Of a stretch of 56,276 nt of DNA, positions 42,002 to 49,528 are shown one piece after another. The notes under the pieces were generated by a model. The model was not told where the DNA came from, did not search any database, and worked only from the letters and a program-made list of their open reading frames with translations. The first letter of the stretch is position 1. Each line of letters opens with the position of its first letter. The stretch is from Alphaproteobacteria bacterium (GTDB lineage: Bacteria > Pseudomonadota > Alphaproteobacteria > GCA-2731375). The position numbers and the translations under genes were made by a program. The stretch spans positions 1-56,276 of the forward strand of contig JASLMH010000005.1 in NCBI GenBank assembly GCA_030746635.1. Reading direction: 5' to 3'.

Positions 42002-42618
42002 CGGTAGTAGATCTTCTGGTAGCCGCGACCTTTTCTCAACGGCGGGAGTAAGAGCATGGCGAAAGCTATCAGGGGCGACAAGAGGCCGACATCGGGGGCC
42101 GACAACGCGCCGTACTTGATCTTCCTGACCCGACCGAATGCCTCCGCCAGCAGCCGGTCGATATCCTTCTCGTAGCCGAAATTCCGCCTGGAAATGTTGA
42201 AGATCAGGGTGCCGCCGGCGTTGGTCATACTGGCGAGACTTCTGGCCGCATCGACCGTGCTCTCGACGGGAAAGTGCTTGTTCACGAACATCTGCACACA
42301 AAGGACAAAATCCGCCCTGAGCCCGCAATCATCCTGGACCCGAGACGCCACGGCGAGCGAGCCTTGGTAACGTCGTCGGCCGGCCGACAAACGCGCCGCA
42401 TCGATGTCCACGCCGATATAACGGCGGCTGCGGAAAAAGGGCCGGTTCCGCATCGGACCGCAGCCAACATCCATGCCGTCCTCGGCCCCGGCCGACGCAG
42501 GCATGTCGCGGGCCAGAAACAGCCACAGCAGTTGTTTCGACGGTTTTCCGGAATAGCGCAGGTACACGAGGCGGCCGGTTGTCGGTGAGGTTGAATGCGG
42601 CGGACCACTTCTTAGCAA
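41983..42618 (-). CDS. Putative SAM-dependent methyltransferase, start uncertain
   Basis: The product (211 residues from TTG at 42618) has a class I methyltransferase core: MDVGCGPMRNRPFF at about 49-62 as the SAM loop, YIGVDID, a segment FVLCVQMF and TLIFNISRRN. Its C-terminus has a hydrophobic stretch (SPLIAFAMLLLPPL), which may touch the membrane. No ATG or GTG precedes the core at a good distance. The frame is open upstream as far as about 42639, with an ATT codon there, so the start is unclear. It is followed by the gene ending at 41072. Confidence 0.7.
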   Translation of the reverse strand: MLRSGPPHSTSPTTGRLVYLRYSGKPSKQLLWLFLARDMPASAGAEDGMDVGCGPMRNRPFFRSRRYIGVDIDAARLSAGRRRYQGSLAVASRVQDDCGLRADFVLCVQMFVNKHFPVESTVDAARSLASMTNAGGTLIFNISRRNFGYEKDIDRLLAEAFGRVRKIKYGALSAPDVGLLSPLIAFAMLLLPPLRKGRGYQKIYYRCTDRR

Positions 42619-42668
42619 CCGAAAGGTACCGGCGACAATGATTTCAATGGCTCAGGGACCCTTGCGGC

Positions 42669-43751
42669 ATGGCTAGTTCGACTTCAGCGCCGGCGGCGGG
42701 CGTTTACGGCGCCGAAGCGATGCAAGGCCTGGTCCTGCGGGATCAGGACATGGAGAAGCAGGCGTCGTGTCCGGCCTGCGGCGCCGGCGATCGTGCGGAT
42801 TTCGCCCGTCACACCTTCGCCGATCGACGGCTGCAATTCGTCCGCTGCCGCCAATGTTCCCATGTCTATCTGGACCCGGTGCCGACGCAGGCCTGGTACG
42901 ATGGGCTTTATGCGCACAGCTTCTGGGAGGCGAAAACCGAGACCCAGCAACACCAGACCGTTGCCGCCAACCGGACCCAATGGCGCAAGGGTCTGCAGCG
43001 CGCCGACAAGCTGATCGATGCGCTGAGGGGTGCCGGGGCGGTTTTCCCGGCCGACGGCGCCCTACTGGAAGTCGGTTGCTCGTTCGGTGTCATCGCCCGG
43101 CGGGTGGCCGAAGCCTTCGGCCTGAGGGCACACGGCATCGAGCCGTCCGTCGCCGCCCGGCAGTTCGCCGAACGGGTCGCCGGCGTGCGAATCGTTGCGC
43201 CGACAATGAGCGATCTGGCGGCACGAAAGGAGACCGACGGCTTTTGCCTGATCTATTTCTCGCACGTGCTTGAGAACATCGTCGATCTTGACGGGACGAT
43301 GGCCCTGGTGCGGGAACACCTGAGGGATGGCGGCTGGCTGGTGATTGAGACGCCGAATATCCGGTTTCCGCCCAGCTACAGCATTTTTCACCCCAACTGT
43401 TTTTCGCCGCGGTCCCTTGGCCTGCTGCTGCGGCGCCATGGATTGCAGGTGGCGCGGTTGTCACCGTCGGGCCGTCCGGCGACCCGGCTTTCGCCGCGCT
43501 ATCTGACCGCCGTGGCGCAGAAATCGGAGGAACACGCCGGCGCGGAGGCCTTGAAAGGCGGGGCCCCGTCGACCGATGGATTGGTCATGAAAACCGGGCA
43601 CCTTTGGTATCGGCTGGCGTCGCGACCGCCGCTGCGTCTGCTGGACCGCTGGTTGACGGCCCGGGCCTACCCGACGACACCGGAGCAGCGCCGCGCCCTG
43701 GCGGACATCGAAGCGCTGGCGGAACGGCAGAACCAGGATGCCACCGACTAG
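42669..43751 (+). CDS. Zinc-ribbon class I SAM methyltransferase (copy 2)
   Basis: The 360-residue product has a zinc-ribbon-like module (CPAC at about 35-38 and CRQC at about 58-61) and a class I methyltransferase domain: LLEVGCSFG near 134, FSHVLENIVDLD near 200 and VIETPN. It is clearly related to the gene at 15418-16449. This fold is common among sugar C-methyltransferases and glycan methyltransferases of surface loci. An ATG at 42720 is an alternative start that would drop the first 17 residues. Its neighbours on both sides are - strand methyltransferase-like genes. Confidence 0.8.
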   Translation: MASSTSAPAAGVYGAEAMQGLVLRDQDMEKQASCPACGAGDRADFARHTFADRRLQFVRCRQCSHVYLDPVPTQAWYDGLYAHSFWEAKTETQQHQTVAANRTQWRKGLQRADKLIDALRGAGAVFPADGALLEVGCSFGVIARRVAEAFGLRAHGIEPSVAARQFAERVAGVRIVAPTMSDLAARKETDGFCLIYFSHVLENIVDLDGTMALVREHLRDGGWLVIETPNIRFPPSYSIFHPNCFSPRSLGLLLRRHGLQVARLSPSGRPATRLSPRYLTAVAQKSEEHAGAEALKGGAPSTDGLVMKTGHLWYRLASRPPLRLLDRWLTARAYPTTPEQRRALADIEALAERQNQDATD

Positions 43752-43761
43752 TCCGCCGCGG

Positions 43762-44421
43762 TCAGCCAATCAACTCATAGCTGGTATTGCGCAACGTTCG
43801 CCGGAAGGTCTTGCGATATTGACGCTTGAAGTGCGCTTCAAGGAACCTGCAATTGGTGAACCGGCCATCGACCACCAGCAGGAAACCGGACGGAAAGTGG
43901 GCTTCCAGGTCCAGGACATCGACGGCGACCTTGCGGTCGGGCCGCAGTGCGGGGCCGTCCAGGTAGATGAAATCGGGCGCCAGGTCAGGCACGTCGCGGT
44001 AGCGCCAGGCCGGCGTTCCGCCATAGTCGATCGGCTCCGCCGGCGTCGCCGCGACCGAGCAGAACGTCCGCAACGCCTCGGGCATCGAGCGTTCCGTTGC
44101 CGCCGCCCAGTGGGCGTCCGCATCGAAGGAATGCAGGAATCCCGGGGCGCCGTCTTGGGCGTTGTCCGCGAGGGCCTGGGCCAGAGCGATCGAGGAACAG
44201 CCGCTGCCGAACTCCATAAGGACACGCGGCCGGCGGGCGCGCACGGTGCGGTACAAGAACCAGAGATCAGGCCAGTCCGGCACAAAAGCGTCCCGGGGCC
44301 GGTGATCGAACAACGAAACATAACCGCGGCGGGCCATGGCCCGCTTCGATGGCAGCGTCACCGCGGCGTGCACGGCGCCATCGATGACGGCCTGAAATTT
44401 TTGTCTGGCGCGCTGCAACAT
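43762..44421 (-). CDS. Class I SAM methyltransferase-like protein (copy 2 of a pair)
   Basis: This is the second copy of the gene at 38534-39190. I chose the ATG at 44421 (219 residues), which makes it the same length as copy 1; a TTG at 44457 would add 12 residues. The cofactor loop is VLMEFGSGCSS, followed by LHSFDADAHW and DFIYLDGPALRPD. Both copies end in a basic tail followed by NTSY-(D/E)-L. It is convergent with the zinc-ribbon methyltransferase, and 137 bases of intergenic sequence separate it from the next + strand operon. Confidence 0.72.
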   Translation of the reverse strand: MLQRARQKFQAVIDGAVHAAVTLPSKRAMARRGYVSLFDHRPRDAFVPDWPDLWFLYRTVRARRPRVLMEFGSGCSSIALAQALADNAQDGAPGFLHSFDADAHWAAATERSMPEALRTFCSVAATPAEPIDYGGTPAWRYRDVPDLAPDFIYLDGPALRPDRKVAVDVLDLEAHFPSGFLLVVDGRFTNCRFLEAHFKRQYRKTFRRTLRNTSYELIG

Positions 44422-44493
44422 GCGTGGTTTTTTCGCAGTCCGGCGGTCGCAAGGCAAGCCCGCCGTATTTGCAATATGAAGCTGCTGCAGTAT

Positions 44494-44516
44494 GGTCCGC
44501 CGCCGTTCCGCGGACC
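44494..44516. other. 7-bp hairpin in the leader of the second operon
   Basis: GGTCCGC (44494-44500) and GCGGACC (44510-44516) pair perfectly around a 9-base loop, 42 bases before the ATG at 44559. Upstream lies a weak promoter-like TTGCAA-N16-TATGGT (44469-44496). Its role is unknown. Confidence 0.3.
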
Positions 44517-44558
44517 GCGCAAACCATCATCACGAAAAGAGCAAAGCAAGGTGACTGA

Positions 44559-45995
44559 ATGACGGCCCTGGCCGAATTCAAAACCCATGTCGCGGCGTTT
44601 CAACGCAAGACCCGCACGGCATTGAACCTGCCGGGGCTGTTCCAGGCCAAGTTCAGCCGGCCCGGGCTGATCCTGGGTGCCAGGATGGGCAATGCCGGCC
44701 TGGTGGCCAGGCTGCTGAAGCCGCAGATTGTGCGCATCCAGAAAGCCGCGCCCGAAACCGCCGAGCCGGTGAACGCGGTGGTACTGCCGAAGCCGGGGTT
44801 CATCGAGGATATCACCGCCAGCATCGGTTTGGATCCGCGGTTCAACATCTACGTCCTAAGACGTGAAGCCCTGAAGTTCATCGCCCAATCGTTTTTTCCC
44901 GATACCGTCGACGACAACACCTACGGCATTGGCGAACCGGCCATCGAATCCGGCAAGCCGGCCCTGCGGGCGCTTTGGCGCGACGTCTGGCGCCGCATCA
45001 ACGCGGATATGGGCCTCGACATCGTGCTCACCGGTAACTTCAGCTATTTCGCCGAGCAGGAGTTGGCGGCGGCGGCGGAAGCCGACGGCACCGCTTTTGT
45101 CGCCCTGCACAAGGAGAACCTGAAAACCCCGGGCCTTGAGCCGATGTACGAGGACATATATCGTGACCGGAAGATGCCGTTCCAAGGCTCGTTGATCGCC
45201 ACTTACAACGAAATCGAGCGCGGCATCCAGGCTCGCGCCGGCACCTTCCCGGCCGATCGGATCAAGGTCGCCGGCATGCCCCGGCTGGATCAATTGCATC
45301 ACTGGCGCGAACGTCATGCCGGTCGGGATGTGTCCATCGACTCCCGGCCCACCGTGTTGTTCATGTCGTACAACGAGAAGACCGGCTGCCCCTTCATCGG
45401 CCGCAAGACGGCGGCCGGGCAGGAGACCTTGGCCGACGAATTGGATGCCGTGCGCTGGAACGATCTGGTGGTGCAGGGGCATCGCGCCATCGCCGAGTTG
45501 GCGCGACGAAACCCCGATCTGCGGGTCGTCATCAAGACCAAGGACCATGGCTGGGCGCTGGGGGCGTTGCGCCGGGGATTGGGCGAAAGTTTTCAACCGC
45601 CGACAAATCTGGAAATCGTCAGTGGCGGCGATCCTTTCGAACTGATCGTGGCCGCCGACGTGCTGGCCGGCTTCAATTCCACTTCGCTGTTCGAGGCATT
45701 GGCCGCCAACGTGCCAATCGTCAGCCTCGATTTCGCCGAGGCCGCGGACCCGCGGTTCTCGCCCTATGTGGTCGACCTGGGAGAGGCAGCGGATCGCGCC
45801 TCGTCGCCGGAGGAATTCATCGAGCTGCTGGCGGCGCGGGCGCGGCAACGTTCGGCGCGGGCCCGGAGGGGCGAATTGGGCGAGGCCCAGAAGAACATGC
45901 TGGCGCACTGGGTCGGCAATCCGGACGGCCGATCGGGGGAACGTGTGATCGCGCTTGTCCTGGGCCATCTGGAGGCACGACGTGGCGTCCACTAG
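44559..45995 (+). CDS. GT-B-like surface-carbohydrate protein (copy 1)
   Basis: The 478-residue product has no clear named domain. It resembles capsule/surface carbohydrate proteins with a GT-B fold: the middle carries VALHKENLKTPGLEP, and the C-terminal part has GGDPFELIVAADVLAGFNSTSLFEALAANVP, the nucleotide-sugar or glycerophosphate-binding region of KpsC-like and CDP-glycerol transferases. It is paralogous to the next gene (45982-47355): both have (F)AYFAE(R/Q)EL, MHKEN or LHKEN, YNE(V/I)E, GMPRLD(R/Q)LHHWR and GDPFELIV. The specific activity is unknown; a glycosyl- or glycerophosphotransferase is likely. Confidence 0.62.
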   Translation: MTALAEFKTHVAAFQRKTRTALNLPGLFQAKFSRPGLILGARMGNAGLVARLLKPQIVRIQKAAPETAEPVNAVVLPKPGFIEDITASIGLDPRFNIYVLRREALKFIAQSFFPDTVDDNTYGIGEPAIESGKPALRALWRDVWRRINADMGLDIVLTGNFSYFAEQELAAAAEADGTAFVALHKENLKTPGLEPMYEDIYRDRKMPFQGSLIATYNEIERGIQARAGTFPADRIKVAGMPRLDQLHHWRERHAGRDVSIDSRPTVLFMSYNEKTGCPFIGRKTAAGQETLADELDAVRWNDLVVQGHRAIAELARRNPDLRVVIKTKDHGWALGALRRGLGESFQPPTNLEIVSGGDPFELIVAADVLAGFNSTSLFEALAANVPIVSLDFAEAADPRFSPYVVDLGEAADRASSPEEFIELLAARARQRSARARRGELGEAQKNMLAHWVGNPDGRSGERVIALVLGHLEARRGVH

Positions 45996-47355
45996 CGCTT
46001 CGCCGGCGACCGCCTGGCTGGTCGCCCGGGCGGCCCGCCTGCGGCTGGCCGAACCGGTGGCGCGGCTGATCGCCGGGTCCATCCGATCGTTACATCAGTC
46101 GGGCCATGCCGCAGCGGTGGAGGTGCTGGCCTTGGACAAGACGGGGCTGCTGGAGGATTTGCAGGCCAGTCTCGTGCCCACCGGCCGGGCGAACATCCAG
46201 GTGCTCGATCGCGGCCTGATAAAGGCGATGGCGCGCGCCTTCATCCCCGAGGAAGTCACCGACAACTACTATCTCAGCGACGAGCCGCACCTGATCGCGG
46301 CCAAGGCGGCCTACCGCGACTTCCTGGCGCGGGTGTGGCGGCGGCTATCGATGTTGCGACGTATCGACGGCGTTGTCTCGGCCAACTTCGCCTATTTCGC
46401 CGAACGCGAACTGCACGCGGTGTTGGAGGAGGCCGGCGTGCCCTTTCTGGTCATGCACAAGGAAAACACCAAGACGCCGGGGCGATTGGATTTCTGGCGA
46501 CAGGTCTATGGCGGCCGGCGCGGGCCGTTCGATGGCCGGCGCATCCTGGTCTACAACGAGGTCGAAAAACGGTTGCAAATCGACTGCCGGATCGCCGCGC
46601 CGGAGCGCATCTCGGTCACCGGCATGCCGCGTCTGGATCGCCTGCATCACTGGCGCCGGGAAAACGCCGGTCGTCCGTCGTCGGGACCGGCAAGGGTGTT
46701 GTTCTTCTATTTCGGCGAGCGCACCGGCCTGCCCTTCATTCCGCTGTTCGGCCGCTCGATCTATCGGGGCGAGGGTGGCGATATCGATCCCACCCTGAAG
46801 GATCTCAACTGGCACGATCTGGCGCGCGATACGGCCGAGGCGATCCGCCGGTTGGCGGTCGAAAACCCGGATATCGAGGTGTTGGTCAAGGGCAAGAAGG
46901 AGCACGGCAAGGGGCAAAGCCTGGCGGATCGCATGGCCGCGGGCGGGCCGCTGCCGGAGAACCTCAGGCTCGTCACCGACGGCGATCCGTTCGAATTGAT
47001 CGTCGAGGCGGACGTGGTTTGCGGCTTCGTGACCACGGCGATGCTGGAAGCGCTGGCGGCCGGCAAGCCGGTGGTCATGCCGGCCTTCGCCGAGGCGATC
47101 GACGCCGCGATGGCACCGTATCTGATGGCGTTGCCCGGCGTCGCCGAGTTGGCCGACGGCCCGTGGGACCTGATCGCCAAACTGACCGCGGCGGCGCGGC
47201 GGCGCCAGGCGCCGGCAATGGAGCTGGCGCCGGCGGTCGCCGCCGAACTGCAGCGTTGGAGCGGCAACGCCGACGGTGCGGCCGGACGACGGGTGGCCGA
47301 AGTCATCCTGGCCGAGATCGATGGCGCCCTGGCCGGGGCCAGCGCGGCGGAGTAG
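45982..47355 (+). CDS. GT-B-like surface-carbohydrate protein (copy 2)
   Basis: The 457-residue protein is the paralogue of the gene at 44559-45995. I chose the GTG at 45982 because GGAGG (45971-45975) precedes it at good spacing; a GTC-rich open frame extends to 45955. Shared motifs are NFAYFAERELHAV, MHKENTKTPG, YNEVEK, GMPRLDRLHHW and DGDPFELIVEADVVCGF. The genes overlap by 14 bases. It probably transfers a different sugar than copy 1, or extends the same backbone; this is inference. Confidence 0.62.
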   Translation: MASTSASPATAWLVARAARLRLAEPVARLIAGSIRSLHQSGHAAAVEVLALDKTGLLEDLQASLVPTGRANIQVLDRGLIKAMARAFIPEEVTDNYYLSDEPHLIAAKAAYRDFLARVWRRLSMLRRIDGVVSANFAYFAERELHAVLEEAGVPFLVMHKENTKTPGRLDFWRQVYGGRRGPFDGRRILVYNEVEKRLQIDCRIAAPERISVTGMPRLDRLHHWRRENAGRPSSGPARVLFFYFGERTGLPFIPLFGRSIYRGEGGDIDPTLKDLNWHDLARDTAEAIRRLAVENPDIEVLVKGKKEHGKGQSLADRMAAGGPLPENLRLVTDGDPFELIVEADVVCGFVTTAMLEALAAGKPVVMPAFAEAIDAAMAPYLMALPGVAELADGPWDLIAKLTAAARRRQAPAMELAPAVAAELQRWSGNADGAAGRRVAEVILAEIDGALAGASAAE

Positions 47356-47357
47356 GG

Positions 47358-48716
47358 ATGATGGCGGCGAAACCATGGCTGCTGCTGCCGGTGGAAACCA
47401 AGGCACGAGAGTTCCACGCCAAACTGCTGCTGGCGGCGGTGGCGGCGGAAGACGGCTTCGAGGTACTGCTGGGCGAACAGAACGCGATGCTGCATCAGCT
47501 TCGCCACCTGCCGCGCGGCCTCTATATCGACAAATCCATCGCCCGGTCCAAAACCGCCCATTTCAGACGCTTGCGCCAGCGCGGCAATCGGGTCGCCGCC
47601 TGGTGCGAGGAAGGCCTGGTGTATCGTGACAAGACCTCGTATCTGCACGAACGGATCTGCCCGGAATCACTGGCCGAGGCGGATCTGTTCTTTTGCTGGG
47701 GTGCGGTGCAACAACAGGATGTGGCGGAGAACATCGACCAGGGCCGAGAGAAGCTGGTCGCCACCGGCAATCCGCGTTTCGATCTGTTGCGGCCGGGATA
47801 TCGCGATCTGTTCGCCGCCGAGGCGCGGGCGCTGCGCGAGCGTTATGGCGATTTCATCCTGATCAACACCAACTTCGCCCGCTACAACCATTTCAACGGC
47901 GAGAACTTCCTGATCGAGGTGCAGCGTCAGCGGGGCGCCATCACCACCGCCGAGCAGGAGGCATTTTTCGTTGCCTGGCGCGACTTCCTGGGCGAGCTCT
48001 ACCGTGGCTTCGCCGCCATGTTGGCGCCCTTGGCCGGGGCCTTTCCGGAACGCAAGATCATCTTGCGCCCGCACCCGTCCGAGAACCATGGGCGCTGGGC
48101 CGAGGAGTGCCGGGATCTCGGCAATGTGGAGGTGGTGTTCGAAGGCAACGTCGTGCCCTGGCTGATCGCCGGCGAGGTATTGATCCACAATTCCTGCACC
48201 ACCGGCCTGGAGGGCTATCTGCTTGACCGGCCGGTGATCGCGTATCAACCCGCGACATCGGAGGTTTACGATTCCTATCTGCCCAACGTGGTCAGCGAAC
48301 GGGCACGGGTTCCCGAACAGCTGGTCGATTGCGTGCGCCGCGCCCTGGACGGCGATGGCGCCAGCGGCGGTGCCGAGGGGCGGGCGGCGGCCGAACGATA
48401 CTACGCCGGCATCGATGGACTATTGGCATCGGAAAGGGTGCTGGCGGCGGTACACGGCATCGATCTGCCGGTACCCGAGAGACCCGGCCCAACGACCAGC
48501 GTCGCCCGTGCCGCCAGCCATGTCGGCGGGCCCGCGCGACGGTTGGCCCGGCAGGCCCTGCGCCCACAAATGGCGGCCTATGCGCGGCAGAAGTTCCCCG
48601 GCATCGAAATCGGCGAAGTGCGCGCGGAATTGCGGCGGCTGCAATCGGCCTCCGGCCGCTTCGCCGATGTCGCGGCTGAACCGCTGGCGCATCGCTGCTA
48701 TCGGATCGCGGCATGA
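47358..48716 (+). CDS. Surface carbohydrate biosynthesis protein (GT-B-like)
   Basis: The 452-residue protein has the family features of the surface-carbohydrate proteins often found beside sialic or legionaminic acid genes: WLLLPVETKAREFHAKLLLA at the N-terminus, LRHLPRGLYIDKSI, WCEEGLVYR, LVATGNPRFDLL, RPHPSENHGRW, and HNSCTTGLEGYLLDRPVIAY in the GT-B C-domain. Probably it is a glycosyltransferase that acts on the CMP-activated acid sugar. The ATG at 47358 is 2 bases after the previous stop; the ATG at 47361 is equally possible. It overlaps the sulfotransferase gene by ATGA. Confidence 0.72.
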   Translation: MMAAKPWLLLPVETKAREFHAKLLLAAVAAEDGFEVLLGEQNAMLHQLRHLPRGLYIDKSIARSKTAHFRRLRQRGNRVAAWCEEGLVYRDKTSYLHERICPESLAEADLFFCWGAVQQQDVAENIDQGREKLVATGNPRFDLLRPGYRDLFAAEARALRERYGDFILINTNFARYNHFNGENFLIEVQRQRGAITTAEQEAFFVAWRDFLGELYRGFAAMLAPLAGAFPERKIILRPHPSENHGRWAEECRDLGNVEVVFEGNVVPWLIAGEVLIHNSCTTGLEGYLLDRPVIAYQPATSEVYDSYLPNVVSERARVPEQLVDCVRRALDGDGASGGAEGRAAAERYYAGIDGLLASERVLAAVHGIDLPVPERPGPTTSVARAASHVGGPARRLARQALRPQMAAYARQKFPGIEIGEVRAELRRLQSASGRFADVAAEPLAHRCYRIAA

Positions 48717-49525
48717 GCCGTACCATCAGCCAGCGCCTGGAACGCGCCTTGAAGACCACCTCTCGCCGCGGCTTGCGCCTAAACCTGCGCTTCAAGCGGC
48801 GGTTCTCCCGTCGCGGGCAAACGGTCTTCATCAGCGCGCTGCCGAAATCCGGCTCCACCTTCCTGGTCAACGCGCTGAGCCATGCCACCGGCTATCAGAA
48901 CTTCTTCCTGGGCTACCAGCAGCAGAACGAGCAGGACCTCTACCTGCCCAATCTGATCGACGCCTGGTCGATGGACGTGGTCAGCCACCAGCACACGCGG
49001 GCGACGGCACCGAACCTGCAATTGATGAACGAATTCGCCATCCGGCCGGTGATCCTGACCCGCAATGCCTATGACGCGGCGGTCAGCTTGACGGACCACC
49101 TGGAGAACGAATCCAGGCAAACGCCGCTGCTGGACGTCCCGGCCGACTTCGCTTCCCGGCCCCGGGAGAACCGCCTGGATGCCGTCATCGATCTGGCCCT
49201 GCCATGGTATGTGCAATTCGTCGCCGGCTGGGCGACGGCGGACCATGAGGGCGCCGTCGATTGCCTGTGGCTGCGTTATGAAGACGTCATGGCCGACGGC
49301 ACGGCGGCATTGCGGACGGTGCTGGCGTTCCACGGCGTGACGGCGGACGACGGCAGACTGGCATCGGCGCTGGAGGCGGCCAAAGGCGGGGGAAGCCGCC
49401 TGAACAAGGGGGTGGCGGGGCGCGGCATGGCCGAACTGACGCCGTCGCAGAAGCAACGCATTGACAGTCTGACCCGGCACTATCCGGCCGTTGATTTCTC
49501 GATGATGGGACTTCCCGGCGCCTAG
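48713..49525 (+). CDS. Sulfotransferase family protein (copy B)
   Basis: The 270-residue product has the PAPS loop SALPKSGSTFLVNAL at about 41-55 and the second segment VILTRNAYDAAVSL near residue 115, with the Arg and Ser of the 3'-phosphate site. A basic N-terminal helix precedes the domain. It is not closely similar to the sulfotransferase at 39243-40115, so the locus has two different sulfotransferases. It overlaps the GT-B gene upstream and lies 3 bases before asnB. Confidence 0.85.
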   Translation: MSRTISQRLERALKTTSRRGLRLNLRFKRRFSRRGQTVFISALPKSGSTFLVNALSHATGYQNFFLGYQQQNEQDLYLPNLIDAWSMDVVSHQHTRATAPNLQLMNEFAIRPVILTRNAYDAAVSLTDHLENESRQTPLLDVPADFASRPRENRLDAVIDLALPWYVQFVAGWATADHEGAVDCLWLRYEDVMADGTAALRTVLAFHGVTADDGRLASALEAAKGGGSRLNKGVAGRGMAELTPSQKQRIDSLTRHYPAVDFSMMGLPGA

Positions 49526-49528
49526 ACG

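Noticed and set aside
46335-47357. Upstream extension of the surface-carbohydrate gene frame
   Set aside because: It overlaps the whole of the paralogous GT-B-like gene in another frame and has no family resemblance. The ATG at 47358 directly follows the previous stop.
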